DNA of 64,000 nt from Brachyhypopomus gauderio (Eukaryota > Chordata > Actinopteri > Gymnotiformes > Hypopomidae), in the NCBI RefSeq assembly GCF_052324685.1, contig NW_027506902.1, positions 176,001-240,000 of the forward strand. Reading direction: 5' to 3'. The position numbers were made by a program, and so were the translations under genes. The notes beneath the pieces are model-generated. The model did no database searches, had not been told where the DNA came from, and saw only the letters and a list, made by a program, of their open reading frames with translations. Below are positions 1-33,624 of this stretch, piece by piece (positions within the stretch are counted from its first letter, which is position 1; every line of letters begins with the position of its first letter).

Positions 1-2222
1 CTTGTTTTACATTAACCTGCTTGTGGCAGGACACAACAGTCCTGGCCCTCACAGAAACTCTCACATGACACCACAGTCCTGGCCCACAAGGAATCTCCTA
101 CAGGAGACCACAACCCTGGCAAAACTTGCTAACAGAAACATAAAGTTACACAATATAAAAGAAAAATATTAAACATCCTTAAAACAAACATGTAGAGTTT
201 GTACGACATTAAGTAGAGCTGGGCAATATGACAAAAAAACGAATCTTCATATGCTTACAAGAAATGATGATAGATATGATATGATGAAATATGATGAAAA
301 TGACATTATGAAAACTTTTGCAAAGTGTAAAGTGTCACTGTTTATCTGTAATAACAGATAGATAATGTATTACCTGTCTGTTCCTCTCCATTGTTTTTTA
401 CTGACTCAGTACACTGCAGTGAATGTAGTATGAAATGGGGAAATAATGCTGCTACCTTTAGCTGCAGTGTTTTGGGGGTTTTGTTGTTGTTGTTTAACGC
501 ATACTTTCCACAACACATACAACCTTGGGGGTCATGCCTCCGACGTGTGTTTGTGTGTACGAGAGGGCGAGAATGACCGTGTGTAGCAGATGTAAAAATA
601 TAGGCCTACTTTGGTTCATGTTTGCTTCATATAAATAAGCATTGGGCAACTGTACAACTAGTTTTCACTCTGCAACATTCATTATGTTTTGTCATTTTAG
701 TTAAACAAAATGTTAAAAGGCTAAAAGCATTTGAGTAAAAAGCGGTACTATTTATTTTACAGACATGCAGTTTGTAGGTTCGCGCTAAATTTCTGTACTT
801 CAGTCTGCGTTAAGTAGCCTACACAAGGCGCTCGTATACCTTTATGAACTGCTCCGTGTAAAGGAGGCCTAAAACAATTACTGTTGGACAATGGCATTAA
901 TTTGTAATATGACGTGATTACAGACGTATTTCATATTTTGGAATGTTTTGTGTTTCTTGATATGGTGGTAAAATGAGTTATGTTGAGTGTCCTAAGATAG
1001 GCCTACGTGAGCGAATAGCTGGAGCAATGCTATCTGCTGAGATATTGAGAATTTCTTCTCTCGTTGTCTCAGGAGTCTCTGTAATGAACCATCCTTTAAC
1101 ATTTAATTATGTTACATCTTTTACAACACAAAACAACAATAAATGTCTTGCGAGAGGACTGACTCAGTGTATTTTATATACACAAGTTCATACAAGGTTC
1201 ATCCCAGTATTACCAGTGACGCACAAATGACAGGACCGGATAAATAGGAAAGGCTGCTGGTGTGCTAGTTTATTTGTGTTTTAAATCGAACTGTTAACGT
1301 CATTTTCTATACCTTGCACAAAATAATATCGAATCTTTCGGTATTTGCGATATCTCAGCGACACGATGAAGGTATGCTCTCATTAGTGTAGGATCACAGG
1401 AACACCTCTGACTACACAACACGTTACCTCAACTATGAAGTCCAGTGTCGTGTCCAATTACTTGTGAATGACATGAACCGTACAACCATTCAAACGTTTG
1501 GGCACGTGTTTGTTTTCTAGCGTGTGCGAGCGTGTTTCTTTCTGACGGGCACATAATGGGATGTCCTAGACAGCTGTTTGTTTTTTTTTGCCGTGTTGAT
1601 AGAAGCAGAAGATGCAGTGTGTACCAGGGAGGTATGCTAACACCTCTGCACCATTCCTCACACACGCATGCACACGCACGCACGCACGCACACACACGCG
1701 CACAGCAGAGACACTGCACCAACTAGCACAGGCACTTGCGACAATAGGCCCCCTGCGTTTAGCACATGTGGCAGGGCAAAAGCCAACCACCTCCCACGCC
1801 TGCACCCTCTTCCATATGCAATGTGAACTGATATTTCATTAAGTTTGATTTGTGTGTGTGGGGGTGGGGGGTGGGCGATGTATGTTTTATTTGTGTGTGT
1901 GTGACTTCGTTATCCTCACTAATGCTTGAAATGTCCCATTTCCACATTTATATCATGATTTCTGGTCTCTTTTATGCTTTTCTTTTAATCGTTGTTGTGC
2001 TCTTCGTATTCCCACATGTTATAAGACTAATATATCTGAGAACTGTGATACCATGACACCATTGAAAAAGAGATCTCTCTCTCTTTTCCTCCTTCCTCAC
2101 ATTATACGGCTTATAGCCACGCAAGGTCATTTTCAAGGACACTCCAGTATCCCTGCCCGCCTCCTGGTTGGCTAACTGACTGTTAAAGAGACAGCATTCT
2201 GCCAAGCACAAGCTCCCAGGGC

Positions 2223-2223
<1 letters not shown>

Positions 2224-2290
<67 letters not shown>
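2224..2290. repeat. (CA)n microsatellite
   Basis: Uninterrupted CA dinucleotides upstream of atp1a3. Confidence 0.95.
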
Positions 2291-2292
<2 letters not shown>

Positions 2293-2663
2293 CTTACAGC
2301 AGACTGCAGCGTCAGCAGTCACACATCGTTTACAAGTGTGGCAATCCCTCAAGATGCACCATGTCAGAATATAAATAATTCTTCAGCAGTCACATTCAGC
2401 CTTTTTAGGTGAGTGCAGAACCAGCAAGCCCCGCCCCAATCTGTCCGCGCTGCAGCGATGACCTTTCCTCCACCTGCCCTTTAGCAGGGGAGCAGGGGCC
2501 CCGCTATTCATGAGCCCACCTAAAGGTCACAGTCATCAGGAGAGGGGGTGTGAGCCTCAGCCCCTCGGTCCGAAAGGCCCGTTTCACTGACCAACCACAG
2601 CCTGCGGTCCCTGCTGGAGGAAGGGAGCGGCACTCACAGCTTCTTCTGACCCACTTTAAATTA

Positions 2664-2679
2664 AACAGGCGTGAGAGAA

Positions 2680-2748
<69 letters not shown>
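2664..2748. repeat. (GA)n microsatellite
   Basis: Purine-only GA tract with one CAGAGA interruption near its start. Confidence 0.95.
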
Positions 2749-2750
<2 letters not shown>

Positions 2751-3293
2751 TACAGTTGAATGGGACTGAAAGGATTACAGATGATGGACTACTGCAAACT
2801 TTACAAAAATCAAGTTGATGATCAAGTAGATGTCGTGTAGACTTTTATAACGACTAGTACACCATTCAGTATGCCTAGGTAAAAATACTCACACAACTGT
2901 TTGTATGTGTGTGTGCATTTCAAGCTGAGGTTTATTGGTCATATATCACCTAGTCCTCGTCTAATGTTCCTGTCTCGGTGTCCCTGTCTCCTTGTCTCTG
3001 TGTCCTCTTTCATATTCACTCCTCAGGTTGTCTTCCTCTGTCTCAACACCATTCCACCCTGCTCATCTTTTCCCTCTGCCTGTTCCTTCTGTCCACCAGC
3101 TAACTCGGTCATGCTAGCCACTTCCTCCCCAAGGGGGCATCTTCTCTCTCTATTCCTCTTATCCCTTCTTTTTTTCCACTCCTCCATTCCCATGGTCCTT
3201 GTCCTCATCTGAGAAGACACCCCAGTTACTATTCCCAGTCTGTGTGCTCCATCACAGGGAACACTGCATAGAATTTGTGTACTGCCCTCCCCT

Positions 3294-3307
3294 CACACAC
3301 ACACACT

Positions 3308-3398
<91 letters not shown>

Positions 3399-3402
3399 AC
3401 AC
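3294..3402. repeat. (CA)n microsatellite
   Basis: Long CA tract with a few CTCA/ATA interruptions. Confidence 0.95.
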
Positions 3403-5186
3403 AAAACATGTGCCCAAACGTGCCTACACAGCAATCTTAGTAGAATAGAATGTCTAGCTCTCAGTTATATGCTGTGCTTGTCAGACACTGTTCCTGTCAC
3501 TCTCTTCCTGAACTGCTTACACAGGCCTCAGCACGGAATGACATTTCAGTCTCTTCCTCTGTCTTGCTTTTCCTGCATGTCTCTTAAAGACTTCTATAGT
3601 TTTCTATCTCTCCCTCTCTCCCCCTTTCTCTCTCCCTCTCCCTCTCTCCTCTTTTTCCAAGTCAGCACAATGATTTTGAGGCAAGGTCACCTGACCGCTG
3701 TTGCTGTGGAGACCGAAGTTGGGGATGTTTTTCCTCCTTGGAGAGATAGCAAGAGAAAGACTAAAGGTAAAGAGTTACTGAAGGATACTGAACATACACT
3801 GCGACGGCCATTTTACCTATTCAAAAGGCAAGGGAAAACTTTATTAAAAGTGCAAGTTGTGAACAATGTTTAAAAGATTGCAGTCTCAAACAACACCTTA
3901 GGTTTATTTTATTAAAAACATGTATATCTATATATGATAGTAGTATAAACATTTAAAGTATTAAATGCATAGTAAACACAATGTTTCTGTGTGAGAAGCT
4001 GCCACTGTTTTCTAAGACATGTCTGGTCTTTCAGACCTCAGGAGACCTCCCCATCACTGCATTGAGGGGGAGCTCCTAACAGGAGGTGCCTTCATCCTGC
4101 CACAGCTATACTCATCCTCCTCTCTTCTGTTTCCAGTGTGTTTGTGTATTAGCACATGCCAAACACACAACAAAGTATATACAGTGACTACATATCTATC
4201 TCTTCCCCTTCCTAGGAGACAATATCTCAGAGGGCTTTCATTCCTACCACTGACCACAGGAACCGACAGTTGCAGCAAAATGAGCTATGACACTGTATGC
4301 ATCTGGAATAAAATTAACTGGGGAATAAACTGTAGCAAAAAGCACAGGTTTTCTTCTAAAGAGATAAGGTCCTTGAAGTAAGATGTGCTGACCTTGTGCA
4401 GGGTCATGGAAAATAACTTATGTATAATTTACATATCATGAGGAACAAAATTTCATAGAATTTGCATAATGATTCCATAAGTGGCACTAAGAATACTTTA
4501 ATTAGCAGCGAGTGGCGCAAGATTTGGGTGGAGTGACCAAGTATCTGTTTTAACGGTACATTGTTGGATCGCCCCTCTTAAAGGAGCACGCTGCATTGTG
4601 TGATCTGTGAAAATCTTCTAATGCAATAGAAGCTTGTTTGAATTGCTTGAACGACTCTGACTGATTTCCTTTCTACACATCAAGGAACACGTGAACACTT
4701 AAACACTAAACAAGGAGGGTGCTCATACAAAGGTCATCTAAGCAGCCATTTACAGGTGAAAATCAGTGCTGGCCTGTAGCACAGGATGCAGGACCTTCAG
4801 TGATAATTTCCTAACTGAAATTTTGGTCCAGAGCTGTAAATTGCAGGGAAGGGAAGCGATGTTCGCAACATTCGTACTGAGAGGGTCTGAATATGCAGTG
4901 ATGTGACTGAGGACAGACCTAACAGGCATGGAGTAACAAAGGGCCTAGTGCAGCACAACTGGCGCGCGTGGGGCTGCATGCACGCGTGTTCAACGCTTTA
5001 ACATTTACGTCACGCCACAAAAGTATTCGGCAGGCCAACCTTTTAAAAAGAAGTGCCATGCTACATTACTAACTTTGACTTAGCTTGTAGAGTCCGGTCA
5101 TTAAGCAAATTTCTCCGGAGAACAACGGATGATGGCCCGGTACACTGAATTCTGCAGTAACGAAGGAGGGGCATTTGTTACATTCG

Positions 5187-5831
5187 ATTGGTCCGTTTAA
5201 TCATCCATCGCCGTGAGGATTGGACGAATGATACGTCGATCGAAAAACGCACTGGGTTCTCATTGGATCTGTGGGTATATTGTGGGCGGTTCGCGGAAAA
5301 TGTTCATTTATGAGGTTGGAAAGGTTGAAGAGTGCATCACTTACATCCACCGGTGCTTCTTCCTAAGGCGGAGTGGTGCGGGGAGTAGCGGGGAGTACTG
5401 CGGCAGCTGGCTGTACCGCGGAGGTAGACGAAATCCCAAAAACGGGACAGTGCAGCGTCTTAGTTTTGCCGGCTTTGTCGCAAGTACTGAGCAGTGTGCT
5501 GAGACCGGCATACTCATGAGATGTGCTGCCCTGCTCTGTAATTTAATTCGATAGTTTATTTAATTCGCTTTAATCTTTTGAAGGTTATAAAACTCGATAA
5601 CTTTATATTCCAAAGAGTAACTTATTTTATTTTAATACTTATTGCAACTTTGACAACTAATCTGCAGTTACTTTGTTAGGTTAACACATCGAAAAATCTA
5701 AGCAGTTCAGTATTTTTACCTCGCATTTCCATATATATTTTTGAAACACTCACATTTCCCTCCTCGTTCAACCTGAAAGGCTGACATCTTCTCGTCGTAT
5801 CAAGTGAGGAGAGCGGACTGACTGCGCAACC
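5187..5831 (+). promoter_or_regulatory. atp1a3: putative atp1a3 promoter and 5' UTR
   Basis: Upstream of the start codon there are three inverted CCAAT boxes (ATTGG at 5187-5191, 5219-5223 and 5262-5266) spaced 32 and 43 bases apart. A GC-rich stretch lies at about 5340-5480 and a TATAAAA at 5586-5592, about 245 bases before the ATG. CCAAT boxes followed by GC-rich DNA are common in vertebrate promoters and suggest NF-Y binding. The transcription start is not visible from sequence alone. It could lie just after the TATA-like motif or in the GC-rich part. Confidence 0.45.
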
Positions 5832-27336
<21,505 letters not shown>

Positions 27337-28186
27337 TCGACAAACTCCTTCCGTACTCCTTCCTTTACATCTCCCATTTTTCTTCTCCTCCGTGTTCCTC
27401 TATGCCTGATCAAGACGCACAATCGTGTGCCCTCTCAGCCCCTCCCCCCACCATCCCGTCACACAGCCGCTTAGAGCCAACGCCGCGTCCGCCCCCAAAG
27501 AGATAACCGCAAAGCCCCCCCCCCCCCCCCCCCCAGCTCACCACAGACCACCTCTGCGCCCCTCCCCCGCTGCCCTATAGTACTCCTTGCATGTCTTTTC
27601 ATTTGGGTGTGTACATAAAGTCTACAACATATTTACCTATGGCAGCTGCATAATCATTATGTAGATCTGAGAGGAGCTTTCGATGCTTTAAAGGAGAATA
27701 TGTGTGCGTGAACGCGCGTGTATGTGTGTGTGTGTGTGTGTGTGTGGTTGCTCGGCTACCAAAGGGCCAGTCCTCCGCCCCTTCCTCATCTCTGCATTTG
27801 TAACTCCTCCCTCGGTTTATCAGACCTTTTTTACTCCTCTCCACTCCACCCGCTCCACCCCTCCATCTTTCTTCCAATCACACACGGGTACACGGATCAC
27901 ATGACTTGTGGCGGGACGCCACCGCCGGTAGGCTTTCCTTAATGCTCCCGCCACCTCCGCCTGTCTGGAAAACCTCCCCCCTCCCCCTCCCCCTCCCCCC
28001 TTCTTGTCTTCCTGTCCATGTCGATCGCCTTTCCATTTCTGGCTCTCAGTGTCCGGTCACGTGACCAGTGGCGGAGCACAGGGTGGTTCAGAGGCTGGAA
28101 CTGGTTTTCTCTCTTTTTTTTTGTCAAAGATGGAGAGAAGCATGTCAGCTGTTTCTACAGGAGAACTTAAGTACACCCTCATCTTT

Positions 28187-28219
<33 letters not shown>

Positions 28220-28891
28220 GCTGTTTTTTTCCTCTATTACCTGCTCTTCTTCCTCTGACTTTGTGTTCTCTGCTGCAGTACCTATTTCAAACACAACCTC
28301 AGAGTGTGTGCTTTAGAAAAATACAACATATACTATATCACAGTACCGTGTTCTCTCAAATGAATTACCACTTTGGAAGACAAAATGCCTGAAGAAACAG
28401 AATGGCTCTCTTGCGTGTCTGTTGTGACTGGAATATACGCTGATGCAAAACAATGTGGATGAAAGTCCCTTATCAGGTTTTTGGAGAGTTGGTATTAACT
28501 CAGAATAATGTTTCAGGTTCTACTGCCATTTTGGTTCCAACCACACCAGGTTCTGCTTTTTCCCTCACACTAATGTTTGTTTTTTTTTATTATTAAAAAA
28601 AAAAGAAAAAAAAGAATGCTGTATCATCATTGGATTTTGCCTGAGTGGACAAAAACAACATTTCCTAAAGCAGAGTGGTCATATCATACTACATTTCTTT
28701 ATTATAAGAGATATAGAAGTTTAGCAAACCTGCTTGCTTATTGATGCCTATGAGATGGACCCCAGTCTCTGCCACAGTCGCATTACTGGTGATGACTGCA
28801 GTGAACCTGGTGTGTGTTGGGCCGCTACTGCTGGTTGATCTGAAATGGCAAGCATGTGCTGTGTGTGGAGCCGCCACAGGTCTTGTGCTGT

Positions 28892-28942
<51 letters not shown>

Positions 28943-29110
28943 GTGGAAGAAGTGTGCTGTAGCAGTCTGCCTAAGACTGCGTCCATCTCAAAGAGGAGTT
29001 GAGGGTGACAAAGGAAACAGAAGAATAACCTATGCGGAAAATTATTATAGAAACAAAATGTTTGAAAGCAATGAAACCAACACCAATAAAACATCTAGAA
29101 CATTTAATAC
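27337..29110 (+). other. atp1a3: atp1a3 3' UTR
   Basis: About 1.75 kb follows the TGA with no coding exon and leads to AATAAA at 29085-29090, where I place the transcript end. It contains a 19-base poly-C run near 27516-27534, (GT)n at 27719-27746, (CT)n near 28190-28217, A/T homopolymers around 28570-28615, and (GT)n at 28889-28930. The extent is inferred from the polyadenylation signal only. Confidence 0.55.
29085..29090 (+). terminator. atp1a3: polyadenylation signal AATAAA for atp1a3
   Basis: A canonical AATAAA hexamer lies on the + strand downstream of the atp1a3 stop, before the oppositely oriented end of rabac1. It is the best-placed signal between the two convergent genes. Confidence 0.5.
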
Positions 29111-29949
29111 AACAAAATCTATGTGTCTTCATTCCACTTGTCCCTCATCGTCTCTGCGGTTACCTCTCCAGTACACTGACCCTCACATAACTGCATATAA
29201 ATCATGATTTATTAAAGTACAGTTAACAATTATACAGTTACATGCCCAGGCAGTACAAACGCAGAAGCCGCACTGCAGCAAACTACCACCAAAGTCACAT
29301 TGTAATATCTGAACTTTACACTATAAAATCTGCAGTGTGAGTGTTTCTGGACCGATAAGTCAACACAGTAAGAACACGGAATATGAGAATCATGGATTTC
29401 TAAGGCAAAAGCTGGCAATGGTTCTGGTTTAGAATGAGTCACTGTTGATATGCTGACAGAAACAGTTTCCTTTGGATACTCTTACATCAGCACCACGTCC
29501 TTATTTGAAAAGCAGGCAGCCCAGCCAAACACACACACACACACACACATACACACACATAGTACAAGTGCACTGCAATCAGCCCCCACCCTGTTCACTG
29601 CACCACTGTAATGAAGTATCGACCGGCCTGCCTTTTTTGCCGCAGTATGGTGTAAAGAAAAAGGGAGAGCTTATTCTCCAAGGTCATTACTATAGCAACC
29701 AAAAAATATATTAGACTGGCTGCAGGGAACAGGTCCATGAGGTCAATGAGGTCAGGGAAGAATTGAGAGATAGACAGAAAGAGATTGATTGATTACGAAT
29801 GAACGCAAGATACAAAGGGTCTCGACTGCCCCAATATCCATCTGTATTGAGGGAATTCAAGGCCTCATAACACCATGAAAGCTCCACCCTTCCCCAGACA
29901 TTCTGCTGCGACATCAGACACAGCACACAATGTTTTACAGGCTGTGAAC

Positions 29950-29955
29950 TTTATT
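29950..29955 (-). terminator. rabac1: polyadenylation signal for rabac1
   Basis: TTTATT on the + strand reads AATAAA on the rabac1 strand, about 930 bases after its stop codon. It would give a 3' UTR of roughly 950 bases ending near 29930, about 0.8 kb from the atp1a3 polyadenylation signal. Another AATAAA on the same strand at about 29206-29211 could be used instead. Confidence 0.4.
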
Positions 29956-30885
29956 GCACTTCCCTTTAGATTAAAAACAGAGAGAAAAAGAAAAAAAACT
30001 AATCTAAAAAATTTTATGTTATGGACAAAATTAACATAAGCCCCGGCAATAAATGCATTTTGGTTTGTAATGCAGCAACATGCGTTAACTAAATCAGACT
30101 TAAAACACCGTATATCACACAACATGGCAGCCTACCACCGCTGGGAGCAGGAGGTATGGAGCAGGACACAATGCTGTTGATGATGATGGCAATGACAGCA
30201 CCCTGGATAGCTTTCAGTCCACCTACACTTGCTTTAACTGGCTTCCTTTACTCCCCCCATATGGATTCTGCAGACTTGATTTAGTCCATCTTCAGTAAGC
30301 TACTAACACTCTACTCAAAGCTTCCCATAAGGGTCTGAGGAAGCACCAATTTTAAGAAACATTGTTTCTCTCATGGAATATGACAATTTCTTTTAGAGGT
30401 TGCTGATCATTGCCTTTGCATTCCTACATTATTTTAAGGCTCAATTTGTCTCACACATTTTGTATCTGTGCATGCCTTGGGTTCTCGTTATCTGCCAAGC
30501 GTGTGCACTTAAAGACAACATACGGTGCACATTCACCATATAACACATGTGGGTGGATTTGCATGAGCTGCCAGTAAAGATAAATTGTGCTTGGTCAGTT
30601 TTCTCATTGAAGTACGTCAGTTTGCAAACAAAACAAATTGGACTGTGAATGATGCAGACGGGTAAGGGTGCAGTACCAGCGCCTGGAAGCGTCTGGGCCA
30701 GATATGTAGGTCTAGGTATGTATACTGATCAGTACGTGAGCAAGACAATATTGACCTCGTTCATAAGAACTGGAGAAGAGAATGGCCAATAAGAGGACAG
30801 TAACAACATGCGTAACAGGAGAGATGCTTTTTTAGATAAATAATTGGTCAAAAGGCAAAAAGGTCGGAGGCCATAGGTCAGAGGA

Positions 30886-33624
30886 TTAAACAGGCTCCAT
30901 TAGTAGCTCCTCCACGTCTGAAGACTCCAGCTCACGGAAGGCTGCATGGGTGCCAATCACTGCCAGCGTAGCTCCTGGGTGAGACCGGACAAAACCAATC
31001 AGCACAAACAGGGAGAGAGAATGGTTTCAAAATGGCTTCATTCAATTCACTGCAAATAAATCTAATAAATTAGCTTTTTCCATAATGCCTATAACTTTTT
31101 TCTTAAAGATTGTTTTCAGATAGCACACAGCTAGACCACAGTATCCATTGATCCACAGGGGCTAGCAGGTGAACCTGCAAATACTGCAGTAAAAGAAGTG
31201 AGGGACAGGCCACTTACCCAGTACCCAGAAAACAGCTGCTCCAGCCCCTGCCAGCCAGAACACAGGTAAAGACACCGCACCGGCCAGTCCCAACTGGTGA
31301 CCCTGAGTCATCTCACGCCCTGCCAAAATAGAGAGCACAGTGACACTGGCTTATTGCAGCTCTGTGAGATATCAGTACCACAAAGGCCAGCCAGCACTGC
31401 GATACACTCACACCCAGATTGGCAGACTCATACTGACCAAAGACAACCAGCTTGGACTCCATGGACCTCAGGTGGATGATGTAAAAGGCTCCAACAAAAA
31501 CGGCCAAAGCGATGAGCAGAATGGGGGAGCTGATGCTGTAGGAGACAGAGAGGCAGTCAGCAGCTACACTTCTCACAGGACGGTCACAGCCACTTACAGC
31601 ATGTTGCTTTACCGAAGGTGAGCGTCTCAATAGCTGTAGCTGTGGTGTGTTATCAGTATTAGGAGTAACAAATTAAAAAGAGGGAAATACATGAAATCAA
31701 TTCCATTTCTCAAGAGCCAGTTTCAGTAACCTATGATCAGAATGCCTTCGGACACTGTCCCATCCACTACGCACTGGACCCTTACTACTGCCCCTCCCAC
31801 AGATGGTAGGCCCATGGGAGAGGGGATCCATGTAGCTCCTTTGGGCTGAGCCCAGCCGGGAACCATGCGTAAAGATCAGGCCACCAAGTGATCACCGAGG
31901 AGCTCCAGGGTGAGGCCTTGGTAACCCTGATCCAAGCAAGGGTAACTAGGTATTGATATTTGTAACTTCCATAGGATCTCTCTTTGTCTGGCCCATTACC
32001 CAGGACCAATGTGCGAATATAACTACGAATCTCAGTTATATGAGGAACAATGTGGGTTCCATCCTGGTCGTGGAACACTGGACCAGCTTTTTACCCTTGC
32101 GAGGGTCATAGATGCCAAGAGGCAGAGGGGATTCGTTTTAGTGGCCGTAGGATTCCGCGTCCCTTTTTAGCAAATGATGTGGTCCTGTGTGCTGATGATG
32201 TGGTCATCGGGCCATGGTGCTCAGTTGGACAAGGAAGGAATGTCCTCTCTGGGTCGGGAGTGAGTCCTTGTCACAAGTGGAGGAGTTCAAGGAGGTTGAC
32301 AGGTGGATCGGTGCAGCATTTGTGGACGTTGAACCGGACCGTTGAGGTAAAGAGAGAGCTGAGCCCAAAGGCAAAGCTCTCAATTTACTGGTCAATGTCT
32401 CCTACGGTCACGAGCTCTGGGTAGTGACTGAAAGAATGATATCGCAGATACAGGCAGTTGGTCCGACCCGGACGCGGATAAGCAGATGAAAATGTATGGA
32501 CATGTAATCAAATTAAAAATAAATAAATGAATTAAACAAACATTTCACAAAGAACAAAACAGAATTTTTGAATTATTTTTAAACAAAATAAAAACATAAA
32601 AAATGCAAGTGTGAGACTAGTGGTATGATGGCAGAAAAAGAATGAGGTGTTCTAGAAACCTGATATACAGTAGCTCCAATATACTGCCTACGATGCAACT
32701 TGAAATCTTTTTATAACCATCACTGTACACACTGTTCTGAGAGGATGTCAAATGTAAGAATACATAAGTCTGAGAAAGCACTTACATCCACAGCCACCCA
32801 AACCCACTGTTAACAGCTACAAAGCAAATACAACAAAGAAACATATGCAGATAACACAAAAATAAACAAAACAAAACAAAAAAACCTTGTGACTTGTTCG
32901 CTTTCGACTTTGAGAACGGCTCATCCTAATTCTATACCTTTCTCAAAGAGAGAACCGAGATGAGGAGGCATGGCGTTCCAGGAAGGGTGGCTTACATGCA
33001 GTAGAAGATGAGACCCAGGAAGATGAAGGTGTAGTTGCTGTGGTATGTGTCCAGGTTGCGCACCACGCGCTGACACACTTCGCCGAAGTTCTTTGGCTTG
33101 GAGAACTTGCGCTGGTCGACAAAGCTGGCCCACGGCCTGATGGACTTACGGCGCCGGTCCAGCCAGTCCTTCAGCGCACTCCCAGAGATCCCTTTGGGCA
33201 GCATCCTAAAAGAGCAGGCAGGGAAGGACACAGACAATCACTAATGCAGTTCCTATTCACATAAAACATTTAGAAACAACATTGCATTAAACATGACATT
33301 CTTCCTATCTACAGCCACATTCATTAATATGTAGAGAACTTTTCTGCAGTCCGTGTAAAGGTAACTGTTGGTGGTAGCACAAATTAGTAAAACCCTAACT
33401 CTAATCTTATGGGGATAAAAAGGGTTAAGGCTATGAGCACTGCACCATAATGTCGTATAAAAATAACGACACCCGGTGAACATGAATAAAGAGGGCTGAT
33501 GCGGATTCACAATCCAAATGTGGGATGAGCGGTTTGAGTGTCCAGCTACGTACCTCGTAACTATCCCTGCTGCAGGAATCTCCTCTGGGTCACTGCTGAA
33601 GGGGTCGCTCGCCTTCGGATCCAT
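30886..33624 (-). CDS. rabac1: prenylated Rab acceptor protein 1 (PRA1), 5 coding exons
   Basis: Small PRA1-family membrane protein of Golgi and endosomes that binds prenylated Rab GTPases and helps them pass from GDI to membranes. On the minus strand the exons are 33554-33624, 32996-33205, 31438-31535, 31218-31319 and 30886-30974. They total 570 bases and give 189 residues (human 185), with every junction GT/AG and in phase. Seen: a conserved cytosolic block with DWLDRRRKSIRPW, a first hydrophobic region (about residues 78-116, YTFIFLGLIFYC then SPILLIALAVFVGAFYI), a second one (about 130-168, with FWLAGAG and FWVLGATLAVIGTHAAF), and the C-terminal MEPV of the family. The donor of the third exon is GTCAGT, which restores the FGRE motif. 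The gene is tail-to-tail with atp1a3 and head-to-head with dedd2. The N-terminal 24 residues differ from mammals but have an in-frame ATG. Confidence 0.95.
31735..32500 (+). mobile_element. truncated LINE reverse-transcriptase fragment in a rabac1 intron
   Basis: Within the intron between rabac1 exons 2 and 3, and antisense to that gene, the + strand encodes broken pieces of a non-LTR reverse transcriptase. One reads EEQCGFHPGRGTLDQLFTLA (from about 32040), a second, after a gap, has a DDV active-site-like segment, and a third reads VKRELSPKAKLSIYWS (about 32345). The end near 32470-32500 (CGGATAAGCAGATGAAAATG) resembles the usual 3' tail of this fish LINE type. Frameshifts and an internal deletion make it inactive. 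The clade is not assigned. Confidence 0.75.

Larger units (their letters stand above)
1..5090. other. no gene recognised
   Basis: Open frames here are short and match nothing I know; several arise from CA or GA repeats. A GAGCTGGGCAATATGAC-type word at about 214 resembles ends of common fish DNA transposons, but no partner terminus was found. The stretch is read as 5' flank of atp1a3. Confidence 0.6.

Noticed and set aside
200..330. GAGCTGGGCAATATGAC-like start of a DNA transposon
   Set aside because: No matching second terminus or target duplication was found.
3199..3873. 224-residue + strand reading frame with a long Thr-His run
   Set aside because: It is the translation of a CA microsatellite with unrelated flanks; no splice or coding signals.
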